From the NCBI RefSeq assembly GCF_008802355.1, contig NZ_VZRA01000006.1:1-55636 (forward strand): a stretch of 55,636 bases of DNA. The letters are read 5' to 3'. The notes under the pieces were generated by a model. That model saw only the letters and a list, made by a program, of their open reading frames with translations. It did not search any database and had not been told where the DNA came from. Below are positions 36,523 to 45,477 of the stretch, piece after piece. Position 1 is the stretch's first letter. Each line of letters starts with the position of its first letter. The stretch is from Oryzomonas sagensis. Lineage in GTDB: Bacteria > Desulfobacterota > Desulfuromonadia > Geobacterales > Pseudopelobacteraceae. The position numbers were made by a program, and so were the translations under genes.

Positions 36523-37881
36523 TTACAGCGTTTTTCTGATCTTTGCCGGAATGCCCCGCGAGCAGGGGATATTGGTGGAGCAATGACCGCAGGAGCCGTA
36601 ATTCCATTCCTTGAAATGCTCCTTGTTGCCGTGGGTCTCGCACCTTCCGGGCAGCTTGCCGGCAGCGGTGACGGCCCCGGTGGGGCAACGCCTGATACAG
36701 GCATCGCAGCTTCCGTCAAAGGCGTACAGACAGTAGCCGTAGACCTCCGTATAGTTTCTTTCCGTCGGGGTCAGGTGCAAGGTGGTGACAACGCTGCACA
36801 GCCGCCCAAGGCATCCCTTTTCGGAGATGAAATTCTGGTGCAGGCCGAAGGTGCCGAGTCCGGCGGCAAAAGCGGCATGGCGCTCCGACCAGAACGGCCG
36901 CCAGCCGTCGGAATCGTAGCGCGGGTCGATATTGGGCGCGACAGCCGCGCCGCCATGCCGCCCGGCGAAACGGATCAAGGCCCGGCGGACCACGTTGAGG
37001 AACTTGGAGCCGTTCCATTTGCCGGACGAGAATTCGATGGCGGAATAGCGTTGTTCCTTGGAATAGTTTGCCGATATGTGCTCCGTGAACGGCAGGAAAA
37101 CGCTGATGACCGAGCGGGCACCCGGCAGCCACTCATAGGGGAGACGGTGCCCGGGACCGACCACCTCCGGGTCCTGGAAGCGCTCGAACAGGGGGTCATG
37201 GGCAGAGGCGATGCCGATCAGCGGTTCTGACCATATCGGCGGATTTAGCCCTTCCGGGAGGGCATTGCGGAAATCGGTCTTCACCAGGTTCGTCACGAAA
37301 CCGAGCAGCTCATCGTACGGCACATCGGGCTGAATCTCTCCGTCAACCGCATGCTCCGGCACCGGATCGGGCAGGAAGAATTGGGGGTTGATCCCCTTCG
37401 CTATCTCCCGCCTCCTGGTCTTCCGCTCCGGGTTGGGATGGGGCGATCCCTTGACGATGAGGGGGGCGTCAAAGGGTTTTCTGAAGCCGGGGGGCGACCC
37501 CTTGGTGAAGTCATAGGCGGTCCAGATATAAAGTTGTTCGTAGATAGTCCCCAGCAACGCCTCGGCCAGTTCCGTCGCGCTCTGCCCGTCGTGCAGGCGG
37601 GTGGCACCCTCTTCCGGGAACAGTTCTCCCTCGATGAAGTAGTAGACCTCCTGGCGGATGGGGGTACTCGCGTTGCGCAGGGTGGCGGTCCGGTCCGCCG
37701 TCCGCACGGCAAGCACCTTGCGCCGGTCGGGCCGGTAGCCATAGTAGTTTGCCTGGAGGATGTAGTCTTTCAGACATTCGAACACCGACCGGCGGTTGAG
37801 GATGTTCGGGTAGGGTTCGCCCCATTTGGGGATCTCATTGACAAACAGCGACGTGCTTCCAGATGAAGTCTGGTCGGACAT
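36523..37881 (-). CDS. QueG-like 4Fe-4S reductase with large N-terminal extension
   Basis: 452 residues. The first ~200 match nothing I recognise. The C-terminal half has WSERHAAFAAGLGTFGLHQ, CDACIRRCPTGAV and CGHCSTNIPC, two 4Fe-4S sites as in the QueG relatives at 18576 and 29074. It lies directly before nifD-like in the operon, so it may pass electrons to the NifH/NifDK-like system or process a product. Confidence 0.75.
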   Translation of the reverse strand: MSDQTSSGSTSLFVNEIPKWGEPYPNILNRRSVFECLKDYILQANYYGYRPDRRKVLAVRTADRTATLRNASTPIRQEVYYFIEGELFPEEGATRLHDGQSATELAEALLGTIYEQLYIWTAYDFTKGSPPGFRKPFDAPLIVKGSPHPNPERKTRRREIAKGINPQFFLPDPVPEHAVDGEIQPDVPYDELLGFVTNLVKTDFRNALPEGLNPPIWSEPLIGIASAHDPLFERFQDPEVVGPGHRLPYEWLPGARSVISVFLPFTEHISANYSKEQRYSAIEFSSGKWNGSKFLNVVRRALIRFAGRHGGAAVAPNIDPRYDSDGWRPFWSERHAAFAAGLGTFGLHQNFISEKGCLGRLCSVVTTLHLTPTERNYTEVYGYCLYAFDGSCDACIRRCPTGAVTAAGKLPGRCETHGNKEHFKEWNYGSCGHCSTNIPCSRGIPAKIRKTL

Positions 37882-37891
37882 GGCGGTCTCC

Positions 37892-38656
37892 TTATCGTTT
37901 CCCGGTCCAGTACAGGGCTCTGCGCTGGATCGTATCGAAGAGTTCCATCATCAGGATGATGAAGAGGGACATGAAGATCATGCCGGCCAGGACCCGGGGA
38001 TAATCGGAGAAGTCCGAATAGTACTGGATGAAATACCCCATGCCGGATTTGGCCCCGAACATCTCCGCAACCGTCAGCAGGATAAAGCTGAAGACCAGCG
38101 CCATCCCGGCGCCGGCAAAGATATGGGGGAGCGCGCCCGGAAAGACCACCAGGCGGAGCAGGCGGCTGCCGTGCAGCCCCAGCGCCCTGGCGTTGTCCAG
38201 GTAGCGTTCCTCCAGGAGCACCACCCCATGGATGGTCCCCATCAGTATGGGCCAGAAGGCGCCCATGAAGATGATGAATGCCGACGAGAGCCAGAACGTG
38301 GGCAGCACGGAGATGGCGTAGGGGATCAGCATCGTGGGGGGGATCGGGCTGACGCCCCTGAAAAGCGGCATCAGCGTGGTCCGCACGGCCTGGTGATAAC
38401 CGACGAAGAGTCCCAGGCTGACCCCCAGGACGAGCGCCAGGACATAGCTGGGCAGCAGCAGGGCAAAGGAGCTCACCAGGCCTTCCATGAGCTTGGGGAA
38501 CGCCTCCGCGAATGCCGGGAGAATCCTGGACAGCCCCGGGAACAGGACCGGTTCCAGCCATCCCGTGATATCGGTGGCCAGTTCGAAGAGGGCCACGCAG
38601 ATCAGGATGATGACGGCTGTCCCGGCGTATTTTTTAGCGATTCTGGTCAGTAACAC
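37892..38656 (-). CDS. ABC transporter permease, SsuC/TauC family
   Basis: 254 residues, about six membrane segments, BPD-type permease of the nitrate/sulfonate/taurine class (VSLGLFVGYHQAV; NARALGLHGSRLLRLVVFPGALPHIFAG is the EAA loop). Eleven bases before the QueG-like gene. Second permease served by the ATPase at 42560-43375. Confidence 0.85.
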   Translation of the reverse strand: MLLTRIAKKYAGTAVIILICVALFELATDITGWLEPVLFPGLSRILPAFAEAFPKLMEGLVSSFALLLPSYVLALVLGVSLGLFVGYHQAVRTTLMPLFRGVSPIPPTMLIPYAISVLPTFWLSSAFIIFMGAFWPILMGTIHGVVLLEERYLDNARALGLHGSRLLRLVVFPGALPHIFAGAGMALVFSFILLTVAEMFGAKSGMGYFIQYYSDFSDYPRVLAGMIFMSLFIILMMELFDTIQRRALYWTGKR

Positions 38657-38668
38657 GGGCTATTTCCT

Positions 38669-39718
38669 CTAACTGTTCTGCTTTTCAAAGTGTTTTTTCG
38701 CATTCAGGTAATAACGATCCCTGGGGTTGCGGCGGATCAATTCACCGAGCGCGTCGCGGTACAACTGGGTGTTGATGTAGCGATTGATGTCCAGTTCCGA
38801 CGTGACATAGTTGATATCCTTCAGCTCATGCCACATCTGTTTGACCCGGTGCTTGTCGGGATCGACGCTGACATGCTGATGCGGTTCGCTCACGAAGGTG
38901 GCAGCCAGGTTGTCGTCGATATTCATGTAGCGCTTGGTGATGTTCTGGGCCAATTTGGGGTTGGTGTCCTTGATCTTCTCGGCTTGCAGCAGAGCCCGCA
39001 GGAAAGCCCGGTAGACGTCCGGGGCGCCGTTGACCGCCCTGCCCTTGGCGACGATGCGGCAGCAGGGATGCTGGGGGAAAAAGTCGTTGCTCCACCCGAC
39101 GATCGCGAGGCCGGATTCCTTGGCCTGCAGAAAGATGGACGACGCGCCGATGCCCACATCGACCTTGCCCGATTTGACCGCTTCCAGGACCGCGGGCGGA
39201 TTCTTCAGTTCTATGATCTTCAGGTCCCTGTTCGGGTCGATCCCGGCACGTTTGAGCGCTCCGCGCCAGACCACGTCCGCCGTATAGAGCCGGGGAACGG
39301 CAACCGTTTTACCCCTGAAATCCTTGATGGATTTGAACTGTCCGGCGCGCGCGGGAAGGGCTATGACCGGATGCCCCCCCGCCAGGGCTCCGCCGATGAT
39401 GGTGAAGTCGGAGCCCTTGGAGATAAAGGTCAACGGCGCCGCCGTGCCGAAGGAGATCCCGATGTCGATCTTGCCGCTGTTGAGCGCATTCAGGCCGTCG
39501 CCGGTGCTGCTGAACTGCACCAATTCGACCTCGACACCCTCCTTGGTAAAGAGCTTCTGATCCTGGGCGACGAAGGCCAGGATGCTGGCGCCGCCGGGGG
39601 TATAGCCGACCTTGAGTTTTCCCTGCTGTTTGGCCTCGGCCCGGGCCATGGTCAGCAGCAGCGCGACCAGCACCAGGGCGATAATGTTGCCTGCCAGTAC
39701 CACTTGTTTCAACCTCAT
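38669..39718 (-). CDS. ABC substrate-binding protein (SsuA/NMT1 type) with Cys-Cys motif
   Basis: 349 residues, signal peptide (LAGNIIALVLVALLLTMARAEA), AAGGAGA before ATG 39718. KVGYTPGGASILAFVAQDQKLF is the usual first strand/helix. Vicinal Cys219-Cys220 in HPCCRIVA lie in the second lobe, at the same place as in 40717-41745. Substrate unknown, probably organosulfur. Confidence 0.82.
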   Translation of the reverse strand: MRLKQVVLAGNIIALVLVALLLTMARAEAKQQGKLKVGYTPGGASILAFVAQDQKLFTKEGVEVELVQFSSTGDGLNALNSGKIDIGISFGTAAPLTFISKGSDFTIIGGALAGGHPVIALPARAGQFKSIKDFRGKTVAVPRLYTADVVWRGALKRAGIDPNRDLKIIELKNPPAVLEAVKSGKVDVGIGASSIFLQAKESGLAIVGWSNDFFPQHPCCRIVAKGRAVNGAPDVYRAFLRALLQAEKIKDTNPKLAQNITKRYMNIDDNLAATFVSEPHQHVSVDPDKHRVKQMWHELKDINYVTSELDINRYINTQLYRDALGELIRRNPRDRYYLNAKKHFEKQNS

Positions 39719-39755
39719 CTGATTCTCCTTTGGGTAGTATGAAAATGGACTAACG

Positions 39756-40658
39756 TTAGTTCCGCCACCGCAGTAGATGGCGTTCAAGGCGTTCCGTGCC
39801 GAAGGTGATGACCATCACCACCAGGCTGATGAAGATGATGCCCACGACCACCCGCGGGTAGTCGGCAAAGTCGGCGAAGTTCTTCACATACCAGCCGATG
39901 CCCGAGTTGGCGCCGATCAGCTCGGCGGCGGTCAACAGCACGAAGGCAAAAACCAGTGCAAGCGTGGCCCCGGTGCAGATGGAGGGCATGGCACCCGGCA
40001 GGATGACCCGCCGCAACAGCGTGCGCTCCTTCAAGCCGAGCACCCGTGCGGAGTCCAACAGCCCCTTGGGAATGTTGAAGACACCGTTGACCGTGTTGAT
40101 GAAAATGGGCCAGAAAGCGCCGATGAAGATCACGAAGATCGAGGCAGCGCGGAAACTCGGCAACAGGGCAATGGCATAGGGGATATAGACAATGGGCGGA
40201 ATGGGGCCCAGCACCTTGGTGAACGGGTTGACGGCATGGAACAGCCGGACCCGCCAGCCGACCAGAAGCCCCAGCGGCAGGGCGGTCGCCACGGCCAGCA
40301 GATACCCGCTCACCAACAGGATCAGGGAGTTCACCAGCCCTTTCAGCATGTCCGGCAATTCGGCGACAAACAGGGTCAATACCGCTTCCGGCTGGGGGAA
40401 GAGCATCTTGTCCAGCACAATGAAGCGGGAGGTGGCCACGTACCATGCCAGAAGAATGGCAAGGATGATGGCGCTCACATCGCCGGCTCCCCGACGTGAT
40501 GCTTCATTTTTGACGGTAGCAAGCATGATCAGATCAATGGCCTTGACCACAAGGGCGGCGGTCAAAAGATGCCAGGGGACCTGCCCTGCCGACGGCCAGA
40601 AAATGGTCGCCAGCAGGGTGACAAAGAGCAGGTTTGATGCAGTTGCTATCTGGTTCAT
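39756..40658 (-). CDS. ABC transporter permease, SsuC/TauC family
   Basis: 300 residues, about six or seven helices, EAA loop SARVLGLKERTLLRRVILPGAMPS. Similar to 37892-38656. ATG 40658 follows AGGATAT. Sits between two binding-protein genes. Confidence 0.85.
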   Translation of the reverse strand: MNQIATASNLLFVTLLATIFWPSAGQVPWHLLTAALVVKAIDLIMLATVKNEASRRGAGDVSAIILAILLAWYVATSRFIVLDKMLFPQPEAVLTLFVAELPDMLKGLVNSLILLVSGYLLAVATALPLGLLVGWRVRLFHAVNPFTKVLGPIPPIVYIPYAIALLPSFRAASIFVIFIGAFWPIFINTVNGVFNIPKGLLDSARVLGLKERTLLRRVILPGAMPSICTGATLALVFAFVLLTAAELIGANSGIGWYVKNFADFADYPRVVVGIIFISLVVMVITFGTERLERHLLRWRN

Positions 40659-40716
40659 GGGTATATCCTGATGGGTATGGATGTGCGGTTCCGGGCCGCA
40701 GCCCCGGAATGCCTTC

Positions 40717-41745
40717 TCAATCATTCTTTTTGTAGAAGCTCAGCATCTGCTGATAGACCTTGTCCTTAGGGTTTTTCTTGATCACCGAATCGAGCGCCTG
40801 CTTGTAGATGTCGGTGTTGATATGCTTGTCGATCGGGTAGTCCTGGGGGATGTAGCCCGCCTCACGGATATGCTGCCAGAAATCCAGTATCCCCTTGCGG
40901 AGCGGGTCGGGGTTCGATTCGGACACCTTTTTCACATACGTTTCGTTGCGGACGATGCCTTCGTCGATCTTCAGGGACTTGGTATAGATCCGGACCGTCT
41001 CTTCGGGGTTGGTTTTATAGAACCTGTAGGCACGGATCAGCGCGGCCAGGAAACGGCGATAGGTATCCTTGTCGGCATTCAGCTTGGCCGTGGGGGCAAC
41101 GATGCGGCAGCAGGTGTACTTGGGGTAGTATTCTTCGAGGTAGTGGGCAACCTTCAGGCCGCTGTTCTTCTCGGCCAGTGAAAAGTGAGGCGGCCACAGG
41201 AGCCCTGCATCCACGGCACCTTTCTTGATCGCCTCCACCACCGCCGTGGCCGAGCCCAGCTCAACGAACGTGATATCCTTTTTCCAGTCGATGCCGGCCT
41301 TTTTCAGGGCGCCCTTGAAGATGACATCACCGGTGGAAAGCTTCACCAAGCCGATCTTCTTCCCTTTGTAGACCTTGAGGTTCCTGCCCGAGAGTTCGGC
41401 CAGACGCTCCGGCCGGGTGACGATGGCCTGTCCGCCGATCATCATGCCGCCGAAGAAGGTGAAGTCGGACCCTTTGGAGATGAACAACAGCGGCGCGGTG
41501 GTGCCGAAGGTGCCCACGTCCAGTTTTTCTGCCTTGAGCGCGGCTATGCCCTCGGAGGCGCTGCCGAACTGGAACAGCTCCACGTCGACCCCTTCTTCCT
41601 TGAAGTAGCCCTTTTCCTTGGCCACGAAGTACAACCCGTGGGCCGGCTCCGGGACATACCCCACCCGAAGCTTGGGCAGGTTTGCGGCAACGGCGACGGA
41701 CACCATGAACATTGACAGCAGGAATGCGGCGATGATCCTCTTCAT
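40717..41745 (-). CDS. ABC substrate-binding protein (SsuA/NMT1 type) with Cys-Cys motif
   Basis: 342 residues, signal peptide ending SVAVAA; LRVGYVPEPAHGLYFVAKEKGYF; Cys212-Cys213 in YTCCRIVAP. AAGGAGG before ATG 41745, whose first bases overlap the stop of the next upstream gene. Paralogue of 38669-39718. Confidence 0.83.
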   Translation of the reverse strand: MKRIIAAFLLSMFMVSVAVAANLPKLRVGYVPEPAHGLYFVAKEKGYFKEEGVDVELFQFGSASEGIAALKAEKLDVGTFGTTAPLLFISKGSDFTFFGGMMIGGQAIVTRPERLAELSGRNLKVYKGKKIGLVKLSTGDVIFKGALKKAGIDWKKDITFVELGSATAVVEAIKKGAVDAGLLWPPHFSLAEKNSGLKVAHYLEEYYPKYTCCRIVAPTAKLNADKDTYRRFLAALIRAYRFYKTNPEETVRIYTKSLKIDEGIVRNETYVKKVSESNPDPLRKGILDFWQHIREAGYIPQDYPIDKHINTDIYKQALDSVIKKNPKDKVYQQMLSFYKKND

Positions 41746-42563
41746 TGGGTACTGCCTCCTTGTAACGAAAATAGTCTGCCGGAATTTGCCGGGCAGCAAT
41801 TGGGCGTGCAGACCGCCCTGGAGAACAGGTCGTGCAGGACAGGGTCCATGGGACCCATCAACAGGCGGTCCAGTGCATCGCAGTAAATCTCTTCATAGAC
41901 ATGGTTTGCCAGGAAATCACCCGGCATGGCGGCATCCTGGAGGCCGAGCCCCTGCCAGATGCGGAGCATGCGCCAATAGTCCGGGTTGGGGTCGAAATGG
42001 ATATTCGGGGCAACCGTTCCTTGCGCCAGCTTCTGCAGCGTTGCCTGTCTGACTGCCGGCGGTTGCTGGTGCAGCGTGCGGTGGGCCCGGATCAGGGCGG
42101 CGGTCAAGCCGATGATGGTGCCCTTTTCGGCCGCCGGCCGGCCTGCCGGAACGAGCACGACAATCCCCCTGCGCTCCTGTTCGCGCTGAGCGCTTTCGTC
42201 CAGGTTAGCCAGCGGCCCCGCGTCGGCGGGGGTCCCGCCTCCGGCAATGATGCGGAATTCCTTTCCTTTGGCTATCTGCCCCAGCGCCTCTCCGACCATG
42301 AAGGCTCCGGCGTCGATGGAGCCCGCCTCGAGGGCGGCCAGGCCGCCGGCGGTATCCTGAAATTTGACCAGTTTGACCTGCAATCCTTCTTCGCGAAAAT
42401 GGCCGTATGTCGCGGCAACGCGGCACAGGGCGCTGCCGGGGTGGTCCAGGTAGCCCAGGCGGAAGATTTTTCCCGCCGCACGGCACGGCATGACGCCGGA
42501 GACCAGCAACAGCACCGCCATGAGAGGCGGTGCCGCTATCCGGCGGACACGCCCGGGACTCAT
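41742..42563 (-). CDS. Shortened SsuA-like binding protein lacking most of lobe 2
   Basis: 273 residues with signal peptide (AAPPLMAVLLLVSGVMPCRA). The first lobe (FRLGYLDHPGSALCRVAATYGHF; GSIDAGAFMVGEALGQIAKG) is normal. After IIAGGG the sequence jumps to VLVPAGRPAAEKGTIIGLTAALIRAH, the region following the Cys-Cys motif in its neighbours. About 80-90 residues of lobe 2 are absent, though the frame is kept. Coupled by ATGA overlaps on both sides. It may be non-binding or regulatory. Confidence 0.7.
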   Translation of the reverse strand: MSPGRVRRIAAPPLMAVLLLVSGVMPCRAAGKIFRLGYLDHPGSALCRVAATYGHFREEGLQVKLVKFQDTAGGLAALEAGSIDAGAFMVGEALGQIAKGKEFRIIAGGGTPADAGPLANLDESAQREQERRGIVVLVPAGRPAAEKGTIIGLTAALIRAHRTLHQQPPAVRQATLQKLAQGTVAPNIHFDPNPDYWRMLRIWQGLGLQDAAMPGDFLANHVYEEIYCDALDRLLMGPMDPVLHDLFSRAVCTPNCCPANSGRLFSLQGGSTQ

Positions 42564-43375
42564 ATCCCATCCCCCTGGGATGCGACTATCTGACCGGCAT
42601 CCAGCTCGGAGAGGATGTTTTCGTACAGCACCGTGACCAGGCGGTCCCGCAGTGCCTGGAAGGTCTGGTTGTGGTACAGTTCCTGGCGGATGCGGGGACG
42701 GGGCAGGTCAACCTCGAATACGCCCTTGATGGTGCCGGGATTGACGCCCAGCACCACGATGCGGTTGGCCAGCAGGATGGCCTCCTCCACGTCATGGGTG
42801 ACGAAGAAGACTGTCTTGCGCTCGTCCTGCCGCTGCTGCCAGAGCTGGAGCAACAGGTCCTGGAGCCGGGCGCGGGTGATGGCGTCCAGTGCGCCGAAGG
42901 GCTCGTCCATCAAAAGCACCGGCGCGTTAATGGCAAAGGCCCGCGCAATGGCGGCCCGCTGGCGCATCCCGCCCGAAAGCAGGCCGGGGAGTTTGTCGTA
43001 GGCATCCGGCAGGCCGACCATCTCCAGGTAGCCGGCCGCCGTCTCACGGTACTCCTCCTTCTTCTTCCCGGGGAAGGCCTGTTCCAGGGCCAGGACGATG
43101 TTCTGCCCGGCGGTCATCCAGGGAAACAGGGAGTAATCCTGGAAGACCACCCCCCGGTCCAGGCCGGGACCGCTGATCTGCTTCCCGTCCAGGGTGATGC
43201 CCCCCGACGAGGGAAAGGAAAGCCCTGCCAGAAGCCGCAGGAGCGTACTCTTGCCGCAGCCGGACGGCCCCAGCAGGCAGACGAAATCCCCCGGTTCGGC
43301 GGTAAAGGTGATGTCCTGCAGGACCCGTTGGTCACCGTAGGAATAATTAACGTTGGACAATGTCACTTCGTACAT
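42560..43375 (-). CDS. ABC transporter ATPase, SsuB/TauB family
   Basis: 271 residues from ATG 43375. Walker A GPSGCGKST, Q-loop VFQDYSLFPW, signature LSGGMRQR, Walker B VLLMDEPFGALD, H-loop VTHDVEEAI. Only ATPase for two permeases and three binding proteins downstream. Confidence 0.92.
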   Translation of the reverse strand: MYEVTLSNVNYSYGDQRVLQDITFTAEPGDFVCLLGPSGCGKSTLLRLLAGLSFPSSGGITLDGKQISGPGLDRGVVFQDYSLFPWMTAGQNIVLALEQAFPGKKKEEYRETAAGYLEMVGLPDAYDKLPGLLSGGMRQRAAIARAFAINAPVLLMDEPFGALDAITRARLQDLLLQLWQQRQDERKTVFFVTHDVEEAILLANRIVVLGVNPGTIKGVFEVDLPRPRIRQELYHNQTFQALRDRLVTVLYENILSELDAGQIVASQGDGI

Positions 43376-43385
43376 GGAGCTATCC

Positions 43386-44042
43386 TCACAGATCCCGTTT
43401 GTCGGCCAGCCGTTTGTAGTACGAGTGGCTGGTGTACAGCGCGCCGACCGGGTTGTGGGCCAACACGCGGTCCTTGACCACAAGGTAGGTGACCGGCGCT
43501 TTGGAGTATTTGATGAACATGGAATCGTGGCCGACGCACAGGCCGACGATTATGTTCAGATCGGTCTTTTCCCTGGCCAGGATGCGGGCCTGGAGCACCG
43601 GGTTGCAGGCCGATTCGTGCTGGCCCTTGTTGATCTTGTGCTCTTCCGGGATGCCCAGTTCGGTCTTATCCACCGAACCGACCTTGCAGGCCACGGTATA
43701 GCTCTGTATCCCCTGGGCATCGAGGAACTTGATGAAGTTTTTGGTCTCGTTGATCAGGCCGACGCAGGTGGCGATGCCGACCTTCTTTGCCTTGATGCGG
43801 CGGGCAAAGGCGGCCACCTCCTCCACGCGGGTCAACCTGCCGTAATAGGTCCCTTCGACCTCTGCGGCGGCGTTGGAGATCTTCGACACCAGCGGATCTT
43901 CGCGGTAGATGCGGCTGACCTCCTCGATCTCCTGTTTGTCCTCGGCCTCGGTCAGGCAGAAGGCGGGAAAAACGGAGGTCCGCGAGTTGCAGTTGACGGT
44001 GGCGCAGTCGCCACAGGTCAGTACGTTCTTTTTCTTGGCCAT
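43386..44042 (-). CDS. DUF1847 protein (cysteine-rich, metal-binding)
   Basis: 218 residues. N-terminal CGDCATVNC suggests a Zn or Fe-S site; later CVGLINETKNF, ESACNPVLQA and GLCVGHDSMFIKYSKAPVT give further conserved-type cysteines, as in DUF1847. Function unknown. Its place between nifH-like 1 and the transporter genes makes it a candidate accessory or metallocluster carrier. Confidence 0.8.
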   Translation of the reverse strand: MAKKKNVLTCGDCATVNCNSRTSVFPAFCLTEAEDKQEIEEVSRIYREDPLVSKISNAAAEVEGTYYGRLTRVEEVAAFARRIKAKKVGIATCVGLINETKNFIKFLDAQGIQSYTVACKVGSVDKTELGIPEEHKINKGQHESACNPVLQARILAREKTDLNIIVGLCVGHDSMFIKYSKAPVTYLVVKDRVLAHNPVGALYTSHSYYKRLADKRDL

Positions 44043-44069
44043 GGTTCTCTCCGAAGGATGGTATTATCG

Positions 44070-44207
44070 GACTGTTGAAAAGCTCAGGTTGTTCAAAAAT
44101 AGTCAGATCGTCGCACCCGGAGAAGGCCCTAAGGAGGCGTAGCAGCGCTACGCCGCACGAAAGGGCTTTCGATGAGGGCGGCGAGATGGCTGTTTTTCAA
44201 CAACCTC
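44070..44207 (-). repeat. MITE-like palindromic repeat, copy 3
   Basis: Same ends and core as copies 1 and 2 (GGTTGTTCAAAAATAGTCAG ... GGCTGTTTTTCAACAACC). Placed between DUF1847 and nifH-like 1; the right end is next to the nifH-like stop. Confidence 0.87.
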
Positions 44208-45083
44208 TTAGATGCTTGCCCCGTTGCTGCGCACCTCCCCGGCTTCAACGGCCAGGATCTGATCGGACCAGTCGGCGGCCCACTTGCGCAGCGCCTCCGC
44301 GCTCAGCGGCTCCGGCACCTTGGATTCAGTGTGGTTGGCGATCCTGTCCGCAAGCTTCTTATAGACCTGGGCCTGCTCGGAATCGGGGAAGGCCTCGATG
44401 GTGGTCTTGCCCTGCAACTCGGCCTGGGTGACGGTGATCGAACGGGGCACATACTCCATCACCTGGGTGTTGGTGCGGGCCACGAAGTCGTCGATGATAT
44501 GCTTGGCGTAGGGTGCATTGACGGAGTTGGCGATCACCCCGCCCAGGAGCGCCCCGCCGTTGTTGGAGTACTTCTTGATGCCGGTGAACAGGTTGTTGGC
44601 GGCGTAAATGGCCATGAAGTCCGACGACGACACCGTGAAGACATGCTCGGCGATCCCCTCCCGGATCGGCACGGCAAAGCCGCCGCAGACCACGTCCCCC
44701 AGGACGTCGTAGATCACGTAATCCAGGTCCAGTTCCTCGAAGACCCGTTGCTGTTTGAGCAGCTCGATGGCGGTGATGATGCCGCGGCCGGCGCAGCCGA
44801 CCCCCGGCGCGGGTCCGCCGGCCTCCACGCAGTGGACGCCGTTGAAACCGGAGAAGATCACTTCGCCGGCCTTGGCGCTCTTCTTTTCCCGCAGGGTATC
44901 CAGGATCGTGGGGATGTAGTTCCCCCCCCGCAGGGTGACGGTGGAGTCGTTCTTGGGGTCGCAGCCGACCTGCATGACCTTGTAGCCTGCCACCGACAGG
45001 GCGGCGGTGATATTGGAGGTGGTGGTGGATTTACCGATGCCTCCCTTGCCGTAGATCGCTATCTGTTTCGGTTTTTTTGCCAT
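44208..45083 (-). CDS. NifH-like reductase component 1
   Basis: 291 residues. P-loop [10 protein letters not shown] (11-20), cluster cysteines Cys97 (GVGCAGRG) and Cys133 (GDVVCGGF), switch regions DPKNDST and YDVLGD. Arg100, the site of ADP-ribosylation in NifH, is present. A homodimer with one 4Fe-4S would deliver electrons to NifDK-like with ATP hydrolysis. Preceded by nifX-like in the operon and by GGAGGAAC ribosome site. Confidence 0.92.
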   Translation of the reverse strand: MAKKPKQIAIYGKGGIGKSTTTSNITAALSVAGYKVMQVGCDPKNDSTVTLRGGNYIPTILDTLREKKSAKAGEVIFSGFNGVHCVEAGGPAPGVGCAGRGIITAIELLKQQRVFEELDLDYVIYDVLGDVVCGGFAVPIREGIAEHVFTVSSSDFMAIYAANNLFTGIKKYSNNGGALLGGVIANSVNAPYAKHIIDDFVARTNTQVMEYVPRSITVTQAELQGKTTIEAFPDSEQAQVYKKLADRIANHTESKVPEPLSAEALRKWAADWSDQILAVEAGEVRSNGASI

Positions 45084-45095
45084 CTGTTCCTCCGG

Positions 45096-45440
45096 TTATT
45101 TGATGTAGGTGAAACGCTTCGACGCCCGCAATGTTTCCAGGGCCTCGTCGATGAGGCCGCCCATGGTGAAGGCCAGAATCCGGTGACCGATGAGGGCGTC
45201 GATGGCGCCGGGGCCGACCTGGGCGGCAACCACCCCTCGGCAGTCGGCAATGAGTTGCGCGGCCCGGTCCAGAACATCGTCGTCATGCTGCTGCCCCCCG
45301 CAGGCCGGGGTATTTTTCCGCAGTTCCAGAAATTCATGCCCTTCGTCGTGCAGCCGGTAGATGCGGAAGGCCCGCGCCCTGCCGAAATGCTCGTTTATCG
45401 TCGTCCCGTCGCTGCTTGCCACGGCGATCTTTACATCCAT
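45096..45440 (-). CDS. NifX/NafY-type cofactor carrier
   Basis: 114 residues from ATG 45440 (GAGGAG upstream). Dinitrogenase FeMo-cofactor family: KIAVASSDGTTINEHFGRA, FRIYRL, GVVAAQVGPGAIDAL. It could carry the NifB product to NifDK-like and replace the NifX domain missing in NifB-like. Confidence 0.85.
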   Translation of the reverse strand: MDVKIAVASSDGTTINEHFGRARAFRIYRLHDEGHEFLELRKNTPACGGQQHDDDVLDRAAQLIADCRGVVAAQVGPGAIDALIGHRILAFTMGGLIDEALETLRASKRFTYIK

Positions 45441-45477
45441 GGGCCAAACTCCTCGTTGGGGTTGAAAATAAAAAAAA

